Made by a program: the position numbers and the translations under genes
Part shown: piece after piece, positions 6,200-12,097 of the stretch
How the letters are laid out: every line of letters starts with the position of its first letter
Numbering within the stretch: the stretch's first letter is position 1
Assembly: GCA_016839345.1 (NCBI GenBank)
Contig: JAEOUL010000296.1
Span: 1 to 12,097 of the forward strand
Direction: 5' to 3'
Length of the DNA: 12,097 bases
Source of the DNA: Candidatus Thorarchaeota archaeon
Lineage (GTDB): Archaea; Asgardarchaeota; Thorarchaeia; Thorarchaeales; Thorarchaeaceae
Notes under the pieces: generated by a model
The model's database searches: none
What the model saw: only the letters and a program-made list of their open reading frames with translations
Told to the model about the DNA's origin: nothing

Positions 6200-6778
6200 T
6201 TGATTGCAATGGTCCGACTTCGTACACTCACCATATTTGGACTAATCTTCATGGGAGCCCTCTTGCTTTCTGCTGTACAACCCATCACTGCTCATGATGC
6301 TGGGTTTACTCCGAGTCAAGAAGCTGATGTGTATGCATGGGGAATTGAGGGAGAGCCCGAACTTGGGAATGGCTTCGATGTCTGGGCCAATGTATCAGTT
6401 GATGCTATCATGAATGATGATGATCCTGGATTGAGAAACGTCACAGTTCAGGTTTCTGGCCCAAACATGGCTCTCAATAATCTTATGACTTTCAATGGAA
6501 CATTCTATACCGGGTCAGTTCCGGCTTTTCCAAATGACGGGACATTCAGGGTCAGAATTCGTGCTTATGATTTGGCGAATGTATCGAGGAACTCTGCGTA
6601 TGAGGACATTGTCTATGAATCAGATCCACTGCCAGTAATCGATCCCACAGTGACAATGCCTATTGTAGTGGGTTCTAGTATTGGATTCATGGCAGTTGTT
6701 GTTGGGCTAGCAATTTATTATGATAAGAGAGTTAGTTTGAGCGAAAGAGAGAGTTTGTCAGAAGATGAAGTAGGTTAG
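6200..6778 (+). CDS. Secreted single-anchor protein, Ig-like beta domain
   Basis: The frame gives 192 residues from TTG at 6200, or 189 from ATG at 6209, which I favour (MVRLRTLTIFG...). Numbers here count from 6200. A classic signal peptide (basic start, hydrophobic core about 9-26) has a likely cleavage site after ITA, near residue 31. Residues 32-150 look beta-rich, with NVSVDA, NVTVQVSGP, NGTFYTGSVPAF and FRVRIRAYDLANVS in the style of Ig-like or CARDB-like domains. Four N-glycosylation sequons lie in this outside part and none elsewhere. One membrane helix (about 153-174) is followed by a short cytoplasmic tail, KRVSLSERESLSEDEVG, rich in Ser and Glu. No ribosome site is present, consistent with a leaderless start. 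It lies 112 bases before the FtsX permease and probably acts with it as a surface partner. No enzymatic motif is seen. Confidence 0.75.
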   Translation: MIAMVRLRTLTIFGLIFMGALLLSAVQPITAHDAGFTPSQEADVYAWGIEGEPELGNGFDVWANVSVDAIMNDDDPGLRNVTVQVSGPNMALNNLMTFNGTFYTGSVPAFPNDGTFRVRIRAYDLANVSRNSAYEDIVYESDPLPVIDPTVTMPIVVGSSIGFMAVVVGLAIYYDKRVSLSERESLSEDEVG

Positions 6779-6820
6779 TTACGTTGAAGCTAGTAGCAGA
6801 ATTTCGAGATTTTCACAACA

Positions 6821-6860
6821 ATATCACATATGATATAATCGCGAAGTTTATTAGTCTTCG
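6821..6860 (+). promoter_or_regulatory. Promoter region of the ABC exporter genes
   Basis: ATATCA (6821-6826) and TGATAT (6831-6836) form a 6-bp inverted repeat that overlaps the TATA-like GATATAAT (6832-6839). A second small repeat, CGAAG (6842-6846) with CTTCG (6856-6860), lies where the transcript would start, near 6860. The layout suggests that permease and ATPase have their own regulated promoter even though the surface protein gene lies just upstream. All arms are short, so this is tentative. Confidence 0.35.
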
Positions 6861-6873
6861 AGAAGGTCAGTGC

Positions 6874-6883
6874 AGGAGGTTGA
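6874..6883 (+). promoter_or_regulatory. Strong ribosome site that fixes the permease start
   Basis: AGGAGGTTGA is the best Shine-Dalgarno match in the window. It ends seven bases before ATG at 6891. The longest open frame starts earlier, at GTG 6870, which would place this site inside the coding region. The ATG at 6891 is therefore the better start. Confidence 0.75.
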
Positions 6884-6890
6884 AGCCGCG

Positions 6891-9680
6891 ATGTTCAGGT
6901 ACGCCTTAAAGCGAGTTGCTCGTAGTTATCGTCTCTTCATCGCATTGACCATCGGAGTCTTTCTTGCAACTACGTTCTTCACATCCACCAATGTTGCAGC
7001 AGACATTCTTTCTCGGGATGCACTTGATGCGAGTGTGGAAGGAATTCCATATGACTTTTCGATTGACTCTAGACGTTCAAACTGGACCGTGGATGATTTT
7101 GGAAATCTGGAGGACGATTTGATATCTCTGGAAGGAGTATCAACCACAACACGCTCCACCTCGATTACATTTTTGACAAATGGAACGAATGCGAATTTTA
7201 CATTGGCTGGTATAGAGCTTGATTCAGAATTCTCAGCAGGTATGCGACTGATATCGGGTAGATCCTCACTAGGTCCAAACGAAACCTATATCGTAAGTGG
7301 ATCTCGAAATGAGTCTCTCTTTACTCTTGATCAAGTTATTAAAATCAACGTAACTGTGTCACGTGGAATCCTTCCACCTTATATCATGGAACGTAATCTA
7401 ACTGTTGCCGGACTTGTTACACTCCCTGAAGATCTCCGAAGGGCAATTGTTCCCAACCCACTAGGTGGTCTCTTTGGCTTAATTGCGAGCTTAGGACAAG
7501 GAGGCGCAATTGGATTTACTTTGGATACATCCTATAACTATATGATAACAGACTGGAATATGGTCTTTTCATCAATATTGGATGAAGCTGAAGCAGTTGG
7601 TTCACACACAGGTGTAGACGTACGAAACATTATCCACCTTCAGATTGACCGAACTCAATACCTTGACCCATATGATGTCGCTACATCATTAACCCGAATT
7701 GAAAGTCTTGAAGAAATCATCAGCACTCGAACATCAGTCTATGAAGCTAATGTCATCTCAAACCTTCAGTTTCCCCTCATGTTTTATCAATTCACCCAAC
7801 TAGGAATGAGTGCCCAGTTTCTATCATTGTCCCTTCCAATCTTTCTCCTAGCCTATTTTGTCGGAACATTGGTGAGTGATGCTGGATATAACTTTAGAAG
7901 AAGAGAGATTGGTCTGTTACTTACGAAGGGATACCAACGTCATACGATACGACGAATGTTCCTCGTGGAAGGTGCCCTTGTGGGAGGACTAGCTGGAGGG
8001 ATTTCTATATTTGTGGGGACTTGGGCTGCATATTATGTTCTGGGTGTGACGAATGTTGACCTCCTTTCCGGTGTATTGATTAACATAATCTCGGTCACTC
8101 TATCGATAATTCTCGGGATGTTCTTAGGTCTCTTCTCAGTGTGGAGACCAGCAGGTCGTGCGTCAAAGCTAGAAATCCTTGATGCCTTGAAACAATACAT
8201 TTTCGTGGAGGAAACTTCTGAATACAAACGATTGCTACCAACTATATCATTAATTCTTGGAACTTACAAGATGATAGTCTGGATACTCGGAATCGATGTG
8301 GCAGCACTCTTCACCACAATTCCAACAGGTAACTTCTTTATAGTGATAGTTATCGGAGCCTGGCTTGCGGTTGATGGAATTCTCAACTCGATTGGACCAC
8401 TATTGTTCCTCTATGGTGCAACAAAGGTCTTTATGCAAGGTTCTCTGAGATTTCAAGAAACGGTTGTTAATGCTGGGAAGAGATTCTTTGGAGCATTTGG
8501 TAATCTCGCGACCAGAAATGTGAAGAGAAATCCCTCAAGAACAGCATCACTTGTGTTTATTATAGCTCTAATTGTTTCATACGGGATATTTGCCACAGGA
8601 AGTCTGTATTCTCAATATGATTATACTGAAAGAAAAGCACAGTACGATGTTGGAGCAGATTTGAGACTTCAGTTGAACCCTGGTGCAAATGTCACTGATA
8701 TCCTGTCTACTGTGAAATCCTACTCCTCTGTTGATAGTGCAACACCTGAGTATTATCTTGACCTAAGTGTTGGAGCTGTGTCTATCGAAACTCGAGGAGT
8801 GAGACCTGATGAATGGCTTGACATCGGGTTCTGGGAGGCTCAATGGGCAGTAGGTGATTTCCGGGAGATGATTTCAAATCTTGACGATAATGAGATAATT
8901 CTGTCGAGAGATCTTGCACAACATTTGGAACTTGATGTGGGTGATTCGATCTTCGTAGCTGGTCCATTCGGTTCTGGTACTTATGAACTAACTATTGTTG
9001 GTGTAATCGGATATCAGACTGCAGTTGAGTTCATCTTTGGTGGTGTATCTTTCGCCACAGGAGGAGAATATCTTTCTTACGTTTCAGAAGGATTTCTAAA
9101 TGAGAGTCATTTGTTGTTGACATCAACAGCAAACATACTTGTAGACACTACTGAGGGAACCAATGGCACAATCCTGCAAGAACAGCTTGCTTCAGACATC
9201 TCAGATGTATATGCTAGTTACTCAGTAACTTCTGAGATAGCTGATTACAACAGTAGTGCATTAAGGAGTGGCACAATAAAGATACAATGGATGGCAATTA
9301 TGTTTGCAATACTTCTTGCTATTGTCGGAACTGGTCTTGTAGTCATTCTCACCCTGAGAGAGAAGGATGCTGAGATTGCATTACTTTCTGTTAGGGGATT
9401 CAATAAATGGCAGTTGTTGAAGACATTACTCGCAGAGGTCTTAGTGACAATTGTGTTCGCATTGTTAATGGGACTTTTCGTTGGATATGTAGAAAATTTG
9501 GGACAAGTGTCTCAATTAAACCAGAACCAATCTGGACTGATTCGATATCAGATTTTTCTGGGAGGAGCAGCAGGAAACACAATTCTGATTTTACTTGGTG
9601 TTGTGCTTTTAGCTGCAATAATACCAGTCTGGTGGGCTTCAAGGAGAGCCGAAACGAAGGTGATCGTATTAAGGTCTTAG
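6891..9680 (+). CDS. FtsX/MacB-type ABC transporter permease, ten helices
   Basis: This is a 929-residue permease with two FtsX-like halves. Helix 1 (about 14-36) precedes a large extracytoplasmic domain (about 37-300), then helices at about 307-328, 357-384 and 391-417. Two central helix regions (about 448-510) link to helix 7 (about 550-572), a second outer domain (573-795), and three final helices (about 800-820, 845-868 and 893-915). Cytoplasmic coupling motifs RRREIGLLLTKGYQRHTIRRM and REKDAEIALLSVRGFNKWQLL are typical of FtsX-domain permeases, which work with MacB/LolD-type ATPases in lipid, lipoprotein, peptide or drug export, or in mechanical signalling across the membrane. Twelve NxS/T sequons all fall in predicted outside loops, supporting the topology and suggesting a glycosylated surface. 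The start is ATG 6891 (ribosome site at 6874-6883). The ATPase follows nine bases after the stop. The substrate is unknown. Confidence 0.88.
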   Translation: MFRYALKRVARSYRLFIALTIGVFLATTFFTSTNVAADILSRDALDASVEGIPYDFSIDSRRSNWTVDDFGNLEDDLISLEGVSTTTRSTSITFLTNGTNANFTLAGIELDSEFSAGMRLISGRSSLGPNETYIVSGSRNESLFTLDQVIKINVTVSRGILPPYIMERNLTVAGLVTLPEDLRRAIVPNPLGGLFGLIASLGQGGAIGFTLDTSYNYMITDWNMVFSSILDEAEAVGSHTGVDVRNIIHLQIDRTQYLDPYDVATSLTRIESLEEIISTRTSVYEANVISNLQFPLMFYQFTQLGMSAQFLSLSLPIFLLAYFVGTLVSDAGYNFRRREIGLLLTKGYQRHTIRRMFLVEGALVGGLAGGISIFVGTWAAYYVLGVTNVDLLSGVLINIISVTLSIILGMFLGLFSVWRPAGRASKLEILDALKQYIFVEETSEYKRLLPTISLILGTYKMIVWILGIDVAALFTTIPTGNFFIVIVIGAWLAVDGILNSIGPLLFLYGATKVFMQGSLRFQETVVNAGKRFFGAFGNLATRNVKRNPSRTASLVFIIALIVSYGIFATGSLYSQYDYTERKAQYDVGADLRLQLNPGANVTDILSTVKSYSSVDSATPEYYLDLSVGAVSIETRGVRPDEWLDIGFWEAQWAVGDFREMISNLDDNEIILSRDLAQHLELDVGDSIFVAGPFGSGTYELTIVGVIGYQTAVEFIFGGVSFATGGEYLSYVSEGFLNESHLLLTSTANILVDTTEGTNGTILQEQLASDISDVYASYSVTSEIADYNSSALRSGTIKIQWMAIMFAILLAIVGTGLVVILTLREKDAEIALLSVRGFNKWQLLKTLLAEVLVTIVFALLMGLFVGYVENLGQVSQLNQNQSGLIRYQIFLGGAAGNTILILLGVVLLAAIIPVWWASRRAETKVIVLRS

Positions 9681-9689
9681 GTGATTTAA

Positions 9690-10583
9690 ATGAGTGATAC
9701 CAAAGCATACATTCAGGCAGATGAACTTGTCAAGGTCTTCCGATTAGGAAATGTTGAGGTTCAAGCCCTAAGGGGTCTCTCAATTCGAGTAAACAAAGGA
9801 GAGATGGTAGCCATAGTCGGAGCCAGTGGTTCTGGAAAGACCACTTTACTGAACATACTTGGCGGCATAACAAGAGCCACAGCTGGAAACACTGTTGTAG
9901 CTGGATATGATGTCACAAACGCTAGCCCAGTTCAACTCGTTGCTCTTCGGAGGGAGATTGTAGGACATATCTTCCAAGAATTGAATCTTATCCCCACCTT
10001 GACCGCGTATGAGAACGTCGAGCTGCCAATGCTTGCCGCCAAAGCTGATGGAAGTACCAGAAAGAGGCGAGTAGAGGAACTTCTCTCAATCGTGGGTTTG
10101 TCAGACCGGATGAAACACAAGCCCGATGAACTGTCTGGGGGCGAAAGGCAGAGAGTTGCAATAGCAGCAGCTATTGCGAACGATCCTCAGGTTCTGTTAG
10201 CTGATGAGCCCACTGGAGACCTGGATACGGAGACTGGCGGAATTATTGTTGAATACCTGCACAAAGTAAACAAGGAATATGGAAAGACTGTACTCATGGT
10301 GACTCATGATCCGTCGATAGCCAGACAGGCTGATCGCATTTTCAGAATACGAGATGGTCAGATTATATCTGTGCAATCACCAACCAATGATACACAGATG
10401 GGTGCAGCCTCGAGAGTTGATGTGATTCGTGAGCGTTTGACAGAGATCAAGGAAGAGATAGCTCGTCTTGATGAAGAAGCCAAATCAGGAATCATTGATC
10501 TTGGAATATTTGCTGGTCGTAGGACTCAGCTTGCTGACAGACAAAAGATGTTTGAAGAGGAGCTCCATAGGTTAGGTCTCTAA
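9690..10583 (+). CDS. MacB/LolD-type ABC ATPase with C-terminal extension
   Basis: The 297-residue ATPase of the exporter encoded just upstream has every motif needed for ATP hydrolysis: Walker A GASGSGKT (44-51), Q-loop Gln96, signature LSGGERQR (148-155), Walker B VLLADE with catalytic Glu173, D-loop GDLD, and H-loop His206. The overall pattern (ALRGLSI..NKGEMVAIVGASGSGKTTLLN, and NVELPM after the Q-loop) is that of the MacB/LolD/FtsE group. Those proteins are usually about 220-235 residues long. Here about 60-70 extra residues (from about 235) form charged helices (VIRERLTEIKEEIARLDEEA and QLADRQKMFEEELHRL), probably a coiled coil. Start ATG 9690 follows GGTGAT (9680-9685), which overlaps the permease stop, so the two are co-translated. 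Two copies should pair with one duplicated permease. Confidence 0.93.
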   Translation: MSDTKAYIQADELVKVFRLGNVEVQALRGLSIRVNKGEMVAIVGASGSGKTTLLNILGGITRATAGNTVVAGYDVTNASPVQLVALRREIVGHIFQELNLIPTLTAYENVELPMLAAKADGSTRKRRVEELLSIVGLSDRMKHKPDELSGGERQRVAIAAAIANDPQVLLADEPTGDLDTETGGIIVEYLHKVNKEYGKTVLMVTHDPSIARQADRIFRIRDGQIISVQSPTNDTQMGAASRVDVIRERLTEIKEEIARLDEEAKSGIIDLGIFAGRRTQLADRQKMFEEELHRLGL

Positions 10584-10637
10584 TAAGGTTCGATATCTTT
10601 TTGTCTAGCACTGGAGCACTCTCTATACGGTGTAGTG

Positions 10638-11507
10638 ATGAAACTACCTGTTATTGTGGTTCATGGTGGTGCAACAGTATTTGAAGAGAAGTACCACAAT
10701 GAGATCCTAGTTGTAATCGAAGATGCTGCCAAGAGAGGTATGTGTGCTCTAGAGAAAGGGGGTTCTGCACTCGATGCTGTGGAAACTGCAATTTGGGTCC
10801 TAGAAGAAACTGAGCTGTTTACTGCTGGTCGGGGGGCAAGTAGGAACCGAGATGGTGAGATCGAATTAGATGCGGTCATAATGGATGGCAACCGACTTGA
10901 AAGCGGCGCAGTCATGGCTGTACGGGATATTGCACATCCCATTTCTCTTGCGAGATATGTATTGGAGAGAACATCCAATTCCCAGATCGTTGGCACTGGA
11001 GCCAACAAATTATACGAACAGATGTTAGCTGATGGGTATCGAGAAGCAATGTCTCATCAAAGAACTGAGAGACCTCAGATAGCGAGGGAATGCGATACAG
11101 TTGGAGCAGTTGCTGTTGACGAGAATGGTCGCATTGCATCAGCAGCGTCAACGAGTGGTTGGCCAGGAAAATTGCCCGGTCGAGTGGGTGATTCTCCAGT
11201 GGTTGGAGCAGGTGTTTATGCTAATGACATTGCAGGAGTTAGTTGCACTGGGAAAGGAGAACAGATTCTGAGGATAACAATGGGTAGGATGGCTGTCTTT
11301 CATGTTGAGCAGGGATTATCTGTTGAACAAGCTGCATCTACAGTCATGGCTGAACTCCGTCAAAAGACAAGTGGTGAAGCTGGGCTTATACTAGTAGATA
11401 ATCAGGGTGAAATCTCGGTACAGTTCGATACAGCACATATGCCAGTTTCTATCTTCGCTAAGAGTATGGATACACCATACTCTGCGATGAAGCCGTCTTG
11501 GCCTTAA
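10638..11507 (+). CDS. Isoaspartyl peptidase/L-asparaginase (Ntn hydrolase, T2)
   Basis: This is a 289-residue precursor of the plant-type asparaginase/isoaspartyl peptidase family. Such enzymes cleave themselves to expose an N-terminal threonine and then hydrolyse isoaspartyl dipeptides and/or L-asparagine in the cytoplasm. Visible marks (numbered from GTG 10635; subtract one for the ATG start) are HGGA (10-13), FTAGRGASRNRDGEIELDA (62-80), the self-cleavage site CD|TVGAVA with nucleophile Thr155, LPGRVGDSP with the substrate-binding Arg and Asp, and CTGKGEQILR, which carries the conserved Thr-Gly-x-Gly. The usual TSTGG reads STSGW here. Length is normal. ATG at 10638 is preferred over GTG 10635 because GGTG (10629-10632) lies five bases before it. 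A T-rich stretch and a possible box (about 10590-10602) in the 54-base gap suggest its own promoter. The cellular role is probably protein repair or asparagine breakdown. Confidence 0.9.
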   Translation: MKLPVIVVHGGATVFEEKYHNEILVVIEDAAKRGMCALEKGGSALDAVETAIWVLEETELFTAGRGASRNRDGEIELDAVIMDGNRLESGAVMAVRDIAHPISLARYVLERTSNSQIVGTGANKLYEQMLADGYREAMSHQRTERPQIARECDTVGAVAVDENGRIASAASTSGWPGKLPGRVGDSPVVGAGVYANDIAGVSCTGKGEQILRITMGRMAVFHVEQGLSVEQAASTVMAELRQKTSGEAGLILVDNQGEISVQFDTAHMPVSIFAKSMDTPYSAMKPSWP

Positions 11508-12097
11508 CCATCAAGTAGTCTCTTTTCACCCTTAATCTTTCTAATTTCAGTGATGTCCTGACTCACTTCCAGGCAGCCTAGATATTTCCTATCAGCGTTC
11601 CTTACTGCAAAATACCTGATGTAAATGGTCTTTCCTCCAAGGTTAATCCAAAACTCTGCCAAATCTCTCTTTCCGGCTCTGAAATCATCGAGGATCTCTT
11701 GCACTCTATCTATACTTCCCTTTGGATGACACAATTGAACGCTTCTTCCAATAACTGCACGAGACCGTACGAAGATTCGATCAGGTGACTCACTAAAGAA
11801 GCGAACCTGGTCCTTGTCATCAACAAAAGTTGTATCGACTGGGAGATGATTGAAGATCAGTTCTAGTTGTTCAAATGTAAGAGTTCCACTCTCAAATGTT
11901 ACTTCTCCTTCATCTGAGATACTCGCACCTTTACTTCCGATTTTCTTTCTCAGAGGTCTTGGTGTGTAGCTGCAATATCCAATGTCGTCAAAATCTTGGA
12001 CAACAGTGTCCCATTCTTTCTCAGAGAATAATCTCATGCATGCAGGGAAGAGAATATTGTTTTCCTTATAGAAATGATCTGCAAGCTTCACTGCCAA
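11504..12097 (-). CDS. DUF438 hemerythrin-PAS protein, C-terminal part
   Basis: The last 197 codons of a minus-strand gene lie here; the true start is outside the window. The first codon at the edge, TTG, is an internal leucine. Residues 1-43 are the end of a hemerythrin-like HHE domain, with HFYKE (8-12) supplying a His and Glu of the di-iron site and NNILFP following. A variable linker leads to a PAS domain (about 73-185): FNHLPVDTTFVDDKDQVRFFS, IGRSVQLCHP, FWINLGGKTIYIRYFAV and LGCLEVSQDITEIRKIKGEKRLL. This order matches DUF438 proteins (COG2461), thought to sense oxygen, iron or redox state, but of unproven function. CysHis in QLCHP (123-124) is conserved in the family as I remember it. 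Its stop overlaps the stop of the converging asparaginase-type gene by four bases. Confidence 0.88.
   Translation of the reverse strand: MAVKLADHFYKENNILFPACMRLFSEKEWDTVVQDFDDIGYCSYTPRPLRKKIGSKGASISDEGEVTFESGTLTFEQLELIFNHLPVDTTFVDDKDQVRFFSESPDRIFVRSRAVIGRSVQLCHPKGSIDRVQEILDDFRAGKRDLAEFWINLGGKTIYIRYFAVRNADRKYLGCLEVSQDITEIRKIKGEKRLLDG

Noticed and set aside
9400..9708. Open frames of about 100 codons on both strands over the end of the permease gene
   Set aside because: Both lie over well-matched FtsX coding sequence, lack ribosome sites and encode low-quality compositions.
6200..10583. A bacteriocin, lantibiotic or defence-related reading of the ABC cluster
   Set aside because: No small precursor peptide, modification enzyme, sensor kinase or immunity gene is seen; only the surface protein, permease and ATPase are present.
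10608..10621. Direct repeat AGCACT-GG-AGCACT before the asparaginase-type gene
   Set aside because: Only 6-bp arms side by side; likely chance, with no second copy noticed elsewhere.
10661..11008. 115-codon minus-strand frame inside the asparaginase-type gene
   Set aside because: It overlaps conserved catalytic-family coding sequence and its product is a Ser/Ala/Thr-rich shadow of the sense strand.
1..12097. CRISPR array, insertion sequence, prophage or tRNA gene
   Set aside because: No regularly spaced repeats, transposase or integrase motifs, or cloverleaf pattern were found on reading both strands.

Overview
The window looks like archaeal chromosome of moderate, slightly AT-leaning composition. 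Several genes have AT-rich TATA-like boxes about 25 bp before a plausible transcript start. Some of these starts lie at or very near the first codon, and GGAGGT/GGTGA-type ribosome sites precede others. The protein families (DUF4386, DUF6326, a divergent archaeal-type flavodoxin, DUF438 and an archaeal-style FtsX exporter with many N-glycosylation sequons) also fit an archaeon. An Asgard (Thorarchaeia-like) or other mesophilic archaeon is my best guess, but no rRNA or other marker gene here proves it. I see no tRNA, rRNA, CRISPR array, insertion sequence or phage gene. All complete genes appear intact.

Layout. Positions 1-776 (minus) hold a DUF4386 membrane protein followed five bases later by the start of a second, truncated membrane protein. 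A shared divergent promoter (about 800-830) separates this pair from a plus-strand DUF6326 four-helix protein (850-1251). Two terminator-like hairpins lie in the convergent gap at 1252-1340. A minus-strand pair follows: a flavodoxin (1840-2313) translationally coupled to a four-helix membrane protein (1331-1843). Next are a GPH-family (MelB-like) sugar:cation symporter (2427-3914, minus) and a tryptophan-rich membrane protein of unknown function (3999-4556, minus). Between the last two is a perfect 12-bp inverted repeat. A 359-bp gene-free divergent region follows.

From 4916 to 11507 everything is on the plus strand. A 401-residue coiled-coil protein with two C-terminal membrane helices (CorA/DUF155-like topology) comes first. 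It is followed by a secreted, single-anchor beta-rich protein (6209-6778), a ten-helix FtsX/MacB-type permease (6891-9680), its ATPase with an unusual C-terminal helical extension (9690-10583), and an isoaspartyl peptidase/L-asparaginase-type Ntn hydrolase. The window closes on the minus strand with the C-terminal part of a DUF438 hemerythrin-PAS protein, whose stop codon overlaps that of the hydrolase.

How they work together. The clearest functional unit is 6200-10583: surface protein, permease and ATPase, probably an exporter or mechanotransmission ABC complex with a membrane-anchored extracellular partner. The flavodoxin plus membrane protein is a second likely unit, a soluble FMN electron carrier with a membrane partner. 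The remaining genes look like independent units with their own promoters. I do not see a clearly new defence or mobile system. The most promising uncharacterised pieces are the exporter cluster, the 401-residue protein and the flavodoxin pair.
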